Below, piece after piece: positions 34,187-40,404 of a DNA stretch of 40,404 bases. The notes under the pieces were generated by a model, which did no database searches, was not told the origin of the DNA, and was given only the letters and a program-made list of their open reading frames with translations. Numbering within the stretch: position 1 is the first letter of the stretch; the number at the start of each line of letters is the position of its first letter. Where the stretch lies: the NCBI GenBank assembly GCA_021769425.1, contig JAETSX010000044.1, positions 1 to 40,404 on the forward strand. The letters run 5' to 3'. This stretch comes from Eubacterium sp. (GTDB lineage Bacteria > Bacillota > Clostridia > Lachnospirales > Lachnospiraceae). Both the position numbers and the translations under genes were made by a program.

Positions 34187-35170
34187 GTGAAAGAGATCGG
34201 CGGTGTGATCGTCCATTCTATCTTAGATGCAGTCCGGGTGACAGAGGGGATTGCCTGTGAGGCAGTTTATTCCAGAACCATGGAAAAAGGCCGGGAATTG
34301 GCAAAAGAATACGGGGTATCCAAAGTATATGCCGATTTGGATGAGATGTTTGCAGATGAAGACATCAACTTTGTTTATGTGGCGTCTCCCAATCTTTTGC
34401 ATTATGAGCAGACCAAAGCTGCCCTTCTTGCCGGAAAAAATGTCATCTGCGAGAAGCCTTTCTGCACCAGAGCCCAGCAGGCAAGAGAGCTGGTGGGCAT
34501 TGCCAAAGAACGCCGCCTGTTTTTGGTGGATGCAGTTCCCACGGCATTTTTGCCGAATCTTGAAGTTTTAAAACGGGAATTGCCAAAGGTGGGCAAAATA
34601 AAGCTTGTGCTCAGCAATTACAGCCAGTATTCCAGCCGCTATGACCTTTTGAAAAAAGGAGAGATCCCCAATATATTTAATCCAAAATTCGGCGGCGGCT
34701 GTCTGATGGATATTAATTTCTACAATGTATACCTGAATGTGGCCCTGTTTGGAAAACCCCAGGAATTTGTTTATTTTCCCAACCGTTACGGCGGCTTTGT
34801 GGATACTTCAGGCATTCTTGTGATGCAGTATGACGGATTTGTCAGCCAGTCAGCCGGGGCGAAAGATACCTGGGGCGTGAACTTTGTGCAGGTGGAAGGA
34901 GAGGAAGGCTATATTTACATCAAAGACGGCAGCAACGGGCTTGCAGAGATTAAAGTGGCAACCAGGGAAAAGGAAGAAGTTTTCAACTGTCAGGAAAATC
35001 CCAACCGTTGGTTTTACGAAATACAGAATATGACAAAGATGATTATAGAGGATGATCATGCAGGAAATGACAGGAACTTAGAGGTGATGGTGGAAGTGAT
35101 GGAAGTTTTGGAATCTGCCCGGAAGGAGGCGGGAATCCTGTTTCCGGGGGATGATAAAAATTATTTTTGA
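34187..35170 (+). CDS. Gfo/Idh/MocA family oxidoreductase (second) with shortened cofactor loop
   Basis: The 327-residue protein is a second Gfo/Idh/MocA enzyme, recognised by NFVYVASPNLLHYEQTKAAL, CEKPFCTRAQQARELV and the following FLVDAVPTAFLPN. The start is taken as GTG 34187 behind AAAGGAG; the open frame before it (from 34142) is not protein-like. Family members of this type begin about MKIGTIGTGVIVHSILDAV, while this one begins MKEIGGVIVHSILDA, so about four residues with the GxGxxG-type turn are missing. NAD(P) binding may be impaired. It follows the first oxidoreductase by 53 nt. Confidence 0.85.
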   Translation: MKEIGGVIVHSILDAVRVTEGIACEAVYSRTMEKGRELAKEYGVSKVYADLDEMFADEDINFVYVASPNLLHYEQTKAALLAGKNVICEKPFCTRAQQARELVGIAKERRLFLVDAVPTAFLPNLEVLKRELPKVGKIKLVLSNYSQYSSRYDLLKKGEIPNIFNPKFGGGCLMDINFYNVYLNVALFGKPQEFVYFPNRYGGFVDTSGILVMQYDGFVSQSAGAKDTWGVNFVQVEGEEGYIYIKDGSNGLAEIKVATREKEEVFNCQENPNRWFYEIQNMTKMIIEDDHAGNDRNLEVMVEVMEVLESARKEAGILFPGDDKNYF

Positions 35171-35217
35171 ACAGTTCCTAAGGGAAATTTCTTTACTTTT
35201 TAAAGATTAAGGAGGCT

Positions 35218-36123
35218 ATGAATTTGGATCATGAAAAAAACAGAAATGTGCTGAAAATTGCCCTTTTGCAGCTTGCGCCCTGCAAAACGCTGGGTGAAAA
35301 TCTGCAAAAGGGCCTCAAAGCCTGCAGACAGGCCAAAGAACGGGGAGCCGATATTGCCTTGTTTCCGGAAATGTGGAGCAACGGATATCGTATTTATGGC
35401 CGGCCCGTGGAGGAGTGGAAAGGGGAAGCCATTGACGCTGCCGATGATTTTGTTCAGGCCTTCGGCAGCCTTGCAAAAGAGCTTTATATGGCGGTCGGCG
35501 TAACCTTCCTTGAAAAATATTGGAGCGGCCCCCGCAACTCATTTGTTCTTTTTGACAGATTTGGAGAACGGAAGCTGAGTTATGCGAAAGTGCATACCTG
35601 CGATTTTGACATAGAACGAAATTTAACGCCCGGGGAAGATTTTTACGTCACAGAATTGGATACCGCCTGCGGCCAGGTGAAGGTGGGAGCAATGATTTGC
35701 TATGACAGGGAATTTCCGGAAAGCGCAAGAATTCTAATGCTGAAAGGCGCGGAGCTTATCCTTGTCCCCAATGCCTGTCCGATGGAAATCAACCGGATTT
35801 CCCAGCTTCGCGCCAGGGCCTATGAAAATATGACGGCCATTGCCACCTGCAATTATCCGGATACCGTACCGGACTGCAATGGCAATTCAAGCGTTTTTGA
35901 CGGTGTGGCGTATCTTCCGGAGCTGGAAGATTCCCGGGATACCTGCATTTTGCAGGCAGAGGGAAAAGAAGGAATTTATATGGCAGAGCTTGATTTAACG
36001 CAGCTTCGCAGTTACCGCGAAAAGGAAGTTCACGGCAATGCTTACCGCCATCCGCAAAAATATGGACTTTTGATGGATGGAAACATTCATGAGCCGTTTA
36101 TCCGAAAAGACTATCGGAAGTAG
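35218..36123 (+). CDS. Carbon-nitrogen hydrolase (nitrilase superfamily)
   Basis: The 301-residue amidase-type hydrolase has the complete catalytic triad of the superfamily: Glu 51 in LFPEMWSNGY, Lys 124 in SYAKVHTCDFD and Cys 161 in GAMICYDREFPESAR. It splits C-N bonds such as amides or carbamoyl groups. Beside two sugar-type dehydrogenases it may deacylate or deamidate an amino-sugar or polyol derivative. GGAGG lies only 2 nt before ATG 35218, so TTG 35224, 8 nt away, is a possible true start. The gene ends 1 nt before the convergent LysR gene. Confidence 0.92.
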   Translation: MNLDHEKNRNVLKIALLQLAPCKTLGENLQKGLKACRQAKERGADIALFPEMWSNGYRIYGRPVEEWKGEAIDAADDFVQAFGSLAKELYMAVGVTFLEKYWSGPRNSFVLFDRFGERKLSYAKVHTCDFDIERNLTPGEDFYVTELDTACGQVKVGAMICYDREFPESARILMLKGAELILVPNACPMEINRISQLRARAYENMTAIATCNYPDTVPDCNGNSSVFDGVAYLPELEDSRDTCILQAEGKEGIYMAELDLTQLRSYREKEVHGNAYRHPQKYGLLMDGNIHEPFIRKDYRK

Positions 36124-36124
36124 A

Positions 36125-36976
36125 TTAATTTGTTGGATCAGCCAATTGATTTGCGATAGCAATATATTGCTTCCTGCTTTTTTTGCAGATGAAATAATAG
36201 GTCACGTTTGCTTCCGGGTCTGTAATGGGTATCACATTCCTGTTTTGAATGAGACTGGACATGCCGGAGGCCAGATTTGTGGTAAAGCAGGGAAGGTTAG
36301 AGTTTTGCACCAGTTCCTGGAAAGCAAAATCTTCTGTCTGCACAAGGAATTTGGAGGCCGGCATTTTCTGACGGCATAATTCTGTCCAAAAACCAATCTG
36401 AGAGCGCAGCAAGCAGTTGAATCCATTGATATCTGCAAAGGTCAGGCTTTTGCGGTTCGCGAATTCATCTGTACGGGAAATGCAGACCGACAGGTTTTCC
36501 TGCATGATGGGAATGCAGGAAAGTTCATCGGAGGGCGCCGGAGAGAGGAGGATGCCGATTTCGCAAACGTCGGAACTGACATCTTTGATAATTGTCTCCT
36601 GTCTGCAGAGCTTAGAGGAAATTGTCTTTTCTGGGAAAGCGGAGGAGAGCAGGGGCAGCAGAGACCAGAGGGGAGCAGGGGCGCAGGACTCTGCAAGAAT
36701 GGTGTGCAGCCTTGCGTGGCAGGACTGCACTTGCAGTACGGCGTTTTCGGCGGCGGCAAGCAGGCTTCTGGCCTGTTCCACGGCTCGTTTGCCGGTTTCG
36801 TTTAATTCGATTTTATTTTTGCCCCGGGCAAACAGGGGAACGCCGAATGCAGTTTCAATGTTTTTCATTGTCCGGGTAATCGTAGGCTGTGAAATATGCA
36901 ATTCTTCAGCGGCTTTTGAAAGGGTTCCCCAATCCGCAAAGGCAACAAGTTGTTCCAGTTCCAAAAGATTCAGCAT
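36125..36976 (-). CDS. LysR family transcriptional regulator
   Basis: The 283-residue activator-type regulator has the LysR winged helix at its start (ELEQLVAFADWGTLSKAAEE, then ISQPTITRTMKNIETAFGVPLF) and a two-lobed effector domain. The start follows TAAGGAGG. It faces the nitrilase gene with only one base between the stops, and reads away from the aldo/keto reductase remnant. Its target is not clear; it could act on the operon it converges with or on a gene lost from the remnant locus. Confidence 0.93.
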   Translation of the reverse strand: MLNLLELEQLVAFADWGTLSKAAEELHISQPTITRTMKNIETAFGVPLFARGKNKIELNETGKRAVEQARSLLAAAENAVLQVQSCHARLHTILAESCAPAPLWSLLPLLSSAFPEKTISSKLCRQETIIKDVSSDVCEIGILLSPAPSDELSCIPIMQENLSVCISRTDEFANRKSLTFADINGFNCLLRSQIGFWTELCRQKMPASKFLVQTEDFAFQELVQNSNLPCFTTNLASGMSSLIQNRNVIPITDPEANVTYYFICKKSRKQYIAIANQLADPTN

Positions 36977-37204
36977 TTTTATACCTCCTTAGAGCGTGTT
37001 CGAAAATTCATTCCAGCCATCTGCACTAAGGAATCTCCTATGCCTTGCATGGTATCCTTTCGCGCAGCGCATCCCTCATTTCGCAGTGCATTTGCGCCAA
37101 ATTCAGGTTACATAGCCCTTCTGCTATTCATTTCATGAAATCTATCTTCCGATATTTCTATTGTACATTTTCTGTATCTTCTTGTAAACTCTGTATTATA
37201 AAGA
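36977..37204. other. Long leader of lysR with structured GC-rich stretch
   Basis: On the minus strand, about 175 nt separate the lysR promoter from its start. The middle contains CGCAAATGCACTGCG- and GCGCTGCGCG-type inverted pieces and a CATGCAAGGCATAGG turn. I see no gene. It may be a structured leader or an old repeat. Confidence 0.3.
37160..37188 (-). promoter_or_regulatory. Promoter of lysR
   Basis: On the minus strand TTTACA (37188-37183) and TACAAT (37165-37160) are separated by 17 nt. Confidence 0.6.
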
Positions 37205-37296
37205 TATACCCGTGAGCGAAATGATTTGCCAGCAAGTGTTCACTATTTCAAGAAAACCAGCAAATGATTTGGCAAATAAGTATGCTCTTGAGTAAA
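37205..37296. repeat. Dispersed repeat family A, copy A3
   Basis: It starts TATACCCGTGAGCGAAATG and contains GCAAATGATTTGGCAAATAA before ATGCTCTTGAGTAAA. It is close to copy A2 except in the middle and at the last bases. Confidence 0.88.
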
Positions 37297-37342
37297 ACAT
37301 CCATAAAACAAGATTTCAAAAAAAGAATATCAGGAGGTAGAA

Positions 37343-37691
37343 ATGATGGAATATGTAACATTAAATAACAATGTAAAGATGCCGAAGCTGGGATATGGAG
37401 TATATCAGACGCCGCCGGAAGACACGGAGCGCTGTTGTGCGGGAGGCCATTGAAATCGGATACCGAAGCATTGACACAGCCCAGACCGCATTGCGTTTTT
37501 TGCTACAGAGCGATGTGGTTTTGATTCCCAAGTCCACCCACAGAAATCGTATGGAAGAGAATTTCAATGTATTTGATTTTTTTCTTTCTGAGGATGACAT
37601 GAAAAAAATTGAACAGCTGGACGGCGGAGAAAGCCTGTTTTTCTCTCATTACGATCCGGCGACGGTAGAGTGGTTTATGAGTATTGTCTAA
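37343..37691 (+). pseudogene. Aldo/keto reductase remnant (frameshift plus internal deletion)
   Basis: Behind a good CAGGAGG site, frame 37343 gives MMEYVTLNNNVKMPKLGYGV and then YQTPPEDTERC, the normal start of clostridial aldo/keto reductases, but stops at about 37453. A second frame (from 37395) continues the match with VREAIEIGYRSIDTAQ, so a frameshift lies near 37430. SIDTAQ then jumps directly to ALRFLLQSDVVLIPKSTH and the usual tail ENFNVFDFFLSEDDMKKIEQ, ending in DPATVEWFMSIV. Some 170 central residues of the TIM barrel, including the catalytic Tyr and Lys, are gone. It is a dead gene. Confidence 0.88.
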
Positions 37692-37763
37692 TAAGGTCTG
37701 TCCCGGTTTCCGGGTTCTGGCATTCTCCCTGATAAAATTGAAATGATTTGAAAAAAATGAATA

Positions 37764-37807
37764 CTTCTGAAAGCGTTTGTAGGAAATGCTTTCAGAAGCC
37801 TTTTTTT
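37764..37807 (+). terminator. Intrinsic terminator after the aldo/keto reductase remnant
   Basis: CTTCTGAAAGC at 37764-37774 pairs with GCTTTCAGAAG at 37788-37798, followed by CC and seven T. Confidence 0.92.
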
Positions 37808-37997
37808 GTTTCAGTACGAAAGGACTGTGATTTACAGGAAAAAAGTCAAGTTACTAGAATGCGCCTGATTTATCGAATTAGTGCGTATACATATGAAATA
37901 AAATGGAATAATTGGAAAAATAATGAAATATTATTAGACATAATGCACAAATTTTTGGCATTAAAATTTTATAATATGACGAAAATAATGAAAAGTA

Positions 37998-38026
37998 TTG
38001 ACAATATGTGAAAATAATAATATTAT
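37998..38026 (+). promoter_or_regulatory. Promoter of the isomerase gene
   Basis: TTGACA at 37998-38003 and TATTAT at 38021-38026 are separated by 17 nt, 65 nt before the start codon. Confidence 0.75.
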
Positions 38027-38090
38027 AAACACAACAAATTGAAAATATTTGAAATTATTTGCAAAATAATGAAACAAGGGAGGAGAAGAA

Positions 38091-39011
38091 ATGCATTATG
38101 CAGGAAGGTTTAATTCTTTCATTTTTAAAGGCCAGAATGTGTATGACGCCATTGCGGCTTATAAAGATATGGAAGGAATCACTCATCTGGAATTCAATTA
38201 TCCGGAGCACATTGAAGGGTATGACCTTGCGGAATTAAAGCAGGCGATGCACCCGCTGAAAGTAAACGGCCTGGCCCTCAGATGGAGGAATGAGTTTTTA
38301 GACGGGGATTTAACAAATCCCAATGAATCTCTGCGGCAAAAGGCGATCAGGATTGCAAAGGATGCAGCGGATGTCTGCCGAGAGCTTGAGGGAAGCGTAA
38401 TTACTCTGTGGCTGGAAAACGACGGATTCGATTATCCTTTCCAGATGGATTATGAGAAATGCTGGAAACAGGTGGTAGAGGCGGTGAGAGAAATTGCGGA
38501 CTATGCCCCGGATATTAGAATCAGCATTGAGTATAAGCCTTTTGAGGAGCGGGAATTTGCCATGATAGACAGTGCGGGGATGACTCTTTATCTGATTCAG
38601 GAAATTGACCGGGAGAATGTGGGGTGCACCCTGGATTTCTGCCATATGCTGATGAAGCATGACAGTCCGGCCTATGGTCTGGCGCTGGCGGCGGCCAAGG
38701 GAAAGCTGTTTGGTTTACATATGAATGACGGGTACGGCTGGAAAGACAGCGGTTTGATTTTCGGCTCTGTGAATTTTACCCAATCGGCGGAATTTATTTA
38801 TTACCTGGAACGGTATGGATATGACGGAGTGGTGTTTTTTGACACATTTCCCATTCGGGAAGAATCCAGGGTGGAATGCCGGGCCAATATTGCGGCCTTT
38901 GAGTTGATAAAGGAAAAAGTGGACAACATCGGAGTGCACAAAATCAGCCAGGTGGTATCGAAACATGACGGAATCAGCGCACAGAACCTGATTCTGGACA
39001 TGATGAAATAA
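38091..39011 (+). CDS. Sugar phosphate isomerase/epimerase (xylose isomerase-like TIM barrel)
   Basis: The 306-residue TIM barrel has metal-site residues placed as in the AP-endonuclease-2/xylose-isomerase-like family: Glu in ISIEYKPFE, Asp and His in TLDFCHMLM, His in GLHMND, and Glu/Asp in the later VVFFDTFP strand. Such enzymes isomerise or epimerise sugars and polyol derivatives, including inosose. The ribosome site is GGGAGGAG. The last 18 codons belong to a 68-bp unit that is repeated twice more after the stop. A sugar-binding lipoprotein follows, suggesting uptake and use of one sugar. Confidence 0.88.
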   Translation: MHYAGRFNSFIFKGQNVYDAIAAYKDMEGITHLEFNYPEHIEGYDLAELKQAMHPLKVNGLALRWRNEFLDGDLTNPNESLRQKAIRIAKDAADVCRELEGSVITLWLENDGFDYPFQMDYEKCWKQVVEAVREIADYAPDIRISIEYKPFEEREFAMIDSAGMTLYLIQEIDRENVGCTLDFCHMLMKHDSPAYGLALAAAKGKLFGLHMNDGYGWKDSGLIFGSVNFTQSAEFIYYLERYGYDGVVFFDTFPIREESRVECRANIAAFELIKEKVDNIGVHKISQVVSKHDGISAQNLILDMMK

Positions 39012-39147
39012 TGCCGGAGACAGTATCGAAACATGACGGAATCAGCGCACAGAGCCTGATTCTGGACATGATGAAATAATGCCGGAGACAGTATCGAAAC
39101 ATGGAGGAATCAGCGCACAGAGCCTGATTCTGGACATGATAAGATAA
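38956..39147. repeat. 68-bp tandem triplication of the isomerase gene 3' end
   Basis: Units begin TATCGAAACATG at 38956, 39024 and 39092. Each contains GAATCAG and CTGATTC, which pair into a small hairpin. The stop codon lies in the first unit, so the other two form the 3' untranslated region. Confidence 0.95.
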
Positions 39148-39243
39148 AGGGAATGCCGGAAAAGAAGATGGGCCGGAATGAAAGGTCCGTCATGGAGAAG
39201 GCGGCAGACCAGAAAAAACATACAAAATAAGGAGGATTCAGTA

Positions 39244-40335
39244 ATGAAAAAGAAAGTTTTAGCAGTTCTGTTGACAGCGGCAATGGCAGTGAGCCTTACC
39301 GCCTGCGGCACAAACGGCGGAAGCAATTCCGCAAATGGCGGCGGTTCTTCCGATTCCCAGACCGGGGAAGCGGCCGGCGATGCATCTGAGGGCGCAGAAG
39401 ATTCATCCGCCGAAGGGGCTGAGGATAATCAGGGAGACGGCGGGGCAGATGACGGCAGCGGAGAATTTAACCCCGACAAGGCAGCGGACGCCATGACCAT
39501 TGAAGAAATCAGGGAAAAGAACGGCGCAGAAGTGCCGGTGGAAGCGGATAAGAAGCTGGGCGTGGTAATGAAATCCCTTTCCAATGAATTCTGGCGCACC
39601 CTTCAGGAAGGATACGAAGCTGCCGCTAAAGATACCGGATTGACCATTGACATTCAGGCAACCACAGACGAAAGCGATGAGACGGGGCAGCAGACCATGA
39701 CAGAGGCGCTGACCACCCAGGGCGTGGACGCTCTTTTGATGAGCCCCATTTCTGATTCCAATCTGACCTCTGCAGTGGAAAGCGCCAATGATGCAGACGT
39801 GCTGACCGTAAACGTCAACGACGGCCTGATTGCGGAAGCCAATCACTATGTAGGCCCTAACGCTTATATGAACGGCCAGCTTGCGGCAGAATGGATTTCC
39901 GATAAACTGGGAGACGAAGGCCAGGTGGCCATCGTGGTGGGTATGGCAAAAGCTTTTGCGGCAAGAGAGCGTACCGCCGGCTTCAAAGAATGGATTGCCG
40001 ACAACAATTCTAAAATGGAAGTTGTGGCCGAGCAGAATGCAGACTGGGATCGCCAGAAAGCAAAAGAACTGGCAAACACATGGATTACCCAGTATCCGGA
40101 TTTGAAAGCGATTTTCTGCAACAACGACGATATGGCGTTGGGCGTAGTGGAAGCCGTGGAGGAGTCCGGTTCTGATATCCTGGTGGTAGGCGTTGACGGC
40201 ATCGGGGAAGCCTATGAATCCATCCGTGCCGGCAAACTGGACGCTACAGTGGATTCCTTCCCCTTCTACATGGCGCAGGTGGCAGTGGAATGTTGTTGCT
40301 GCCCGTTTATTCTGACTTCTAATAAATCTGATTGA
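39244..40335 (+). CDS. Sugar ABC transporter substrate-binding lipoprotein, C-terminus replaced
   Basis: The protein starts with a lipoprotein signal (MKKKVLAVLLTAAMAVSLTAC, Cys 21 lipidated) and a Gly/Ser/Asp-rich linker of about 75 residues. A periplasmic-binding-protein type 1 fold follows: KKLGVVMKSLSNEFWRTLQE, DALLMSPISDSNLTSAVESA, AIFCNNDDMALGVVEAVEE and VVGVDGIGEAYESIRAGKLD. It would bind a sugar for an ABC importer. The family match breaks off after FPFYMAQVAVE at about 40290; the remaining residues CCCCPFILTSNKSD are unrelated and the frame stops. About 30-40 normal C-terminal residues are missing. The start follows AAGGAGG. Confidence 0.88.
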   Translation: MKKKVLAVLLTAAMAVSLTACGTNGGSNSANGGGSSDSQTGEAAGDASEGAEDSSAEGAEDNQGDGGADDGSGEFNPDKAADAMTIEEIREKNGAEVPVEADKKLGVVMKSLSNEFWRTLQEGYEAAAKDTGLTIDIQATTDESDETGQQTMTEALTTQGVDALLMSPISDSNLTSAVESANDADVLTVNVNDGLIAEANHYVGPNAYMNGQLAAEWISDKLGDEGQVAIVVGMAKAFAARERTAGFKEWIADNNSKMEVVAEQNADWDRQKAKELANTWITQYPDLKAIFCNNDDMALGVVEAVEESGSDILVVGVDGIGEAYESIRAGKLDATVDSFPFYMAQVAVECCCCPFILTSNKSD

Positions 40336-40404
40336 TTGTCACAAAATTAACCGATATAATGACATCAGCATATAGAAAGAGAAAGTTCCAGAGCACTTAC
40401 TTTT
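40291..40404. mobile_element. Probable edge of an inserted element cutting the binding-protein gene
   Basis: From about 40291 the sequence no longer encodes the binding-protein fold and turns AT-rich. A promoter-like TTGATT (40332-40337), 17 nt, TATAAT (40355-40360) reads rightwards out of the window, as expected before a transposase or similar gene. No transposase is visible, so the element type is unknown; a deletion junction would look the same. Confidence 0.4.

Larger units (their letters stand above)
37692..38090. other. AT-rich intergenic region upstream of the isomerase gene
   Basis: After the terminator at 37764 the sequence is very AT-rich, with AATAATGAAA-type motifs at about 37920, 37985 and 38068 and a near-palindrome ATTATTTGCAAAATAAT at about 38056-38072, downstream of the promoter. 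These may be regulator sites. An 87-codon frame at 37748 runs through the terminator and is not credible. Confidence 0.45.

Noticed and set aside
37748-38011. 87-residue ORF between the reductase remnant and the isomerase gene
   Set aside because: It runs through a strong terminator and AT-rich promoter sequence, with no ribosome site or recognisable family.

Overview
The window looks like chromosomal DNA of a gut-type Lachnospiraceae member (class Clostridia). The reasons are medium GC, strong AGGAGG ribosome sites, hexuronate and polyol-type catabolic genes, MarR- and LacI-governed operons, a gap-pgk-tpiA glycolytic block, and an NRPS ending in a reductase of the kind known from gut Clostridia. 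No rRNA, tRNA or CRISPR array was found.

Layout. (1) 1-2619: glucuronate catabolism, with the tail of uxuA, then uxaC and an SDR-type uxuB. (2) 2690-4667: a NUDIX gene that has lost its catalytic centre, a GNAT acetyltransferase behind a 31-bp hairpin, and a MarR regulator. (3) 4708-8468: a heterodimeric ABC exporter pair with one degenerate ATP site. (4) 8469-9542: a hairpin-forming 34/35-bp tandem repeat array and a BaiA-like short-chain dehydrogenase. (5) 9616-12797: a repeat-rich leader, an ECF-like sigma factor, and a membrane-anchored beta-propeller protein likely to act as its partner. (6) 12865-13942: dispersed hairpin repeats and a PHP-family phosphatase. (7) 14331-26173: a compact biosynthetic cluster with a short leader ORF, a 3063-residue NRPS (A-T-C-A-T-C-A-T-R), a MATE transporter fused to an RsbW-like ATPase domain, and an Sfp-type phosphopantetheinyl transferase. 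(8) 26306-29558: gap, pgk, tpiA. (9) 29640-31860: an AT-rich three-gene cassette (GHKL ATPase with a STAS-like N-terminus, a DUF4325 STAS-like protein, a membrane-anchored protein) behind a 37-bp near-perfect palindrome. (10) 31869-36976: a LacI regulator divergent from two Gfo/Idh/MocA oxidoreductases and a nitrilase-family hydrolase, then a convergent LysR regulator. (11) 37205-40404: an aldo/keto reductase remnant, a sugar-phosphate isomerase-like gene with a triplicated 3' end, and a sugar-binding lipoprotein whose C-terminus is cut off by foreign sequence.

How the parts work together. The NRPS, transporter and PPTase form a self-contained unit. The PPTase activates the carrier domains, the NRPS should release an aldehyde or alcohol through its reductase, and the MATE protein is the probable exporter. 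The first adenylation domain lacks the Asp that normally binds the substrate amino group, so the starter is probably not an alpha-amino acid. The second candidate for an undescribed system is the AT-rich GHKL/STAS/membrane cassette, which looks horizontally acquired and has no metabolic context.

A general trait of the window is its load of repeats. Two dispersed hairpin families (A, about 93 bp; B, with termini around ATTACTCCGGCGGTTAAATAT) recur. Tandem arrays with units of 30, 34/35, 36, 45, 68 and 76 bp occur, two of them in frame inside cluster genes. Several genes carry internal deletions. Residue codes and motif positions were read by eye, without alignment software.
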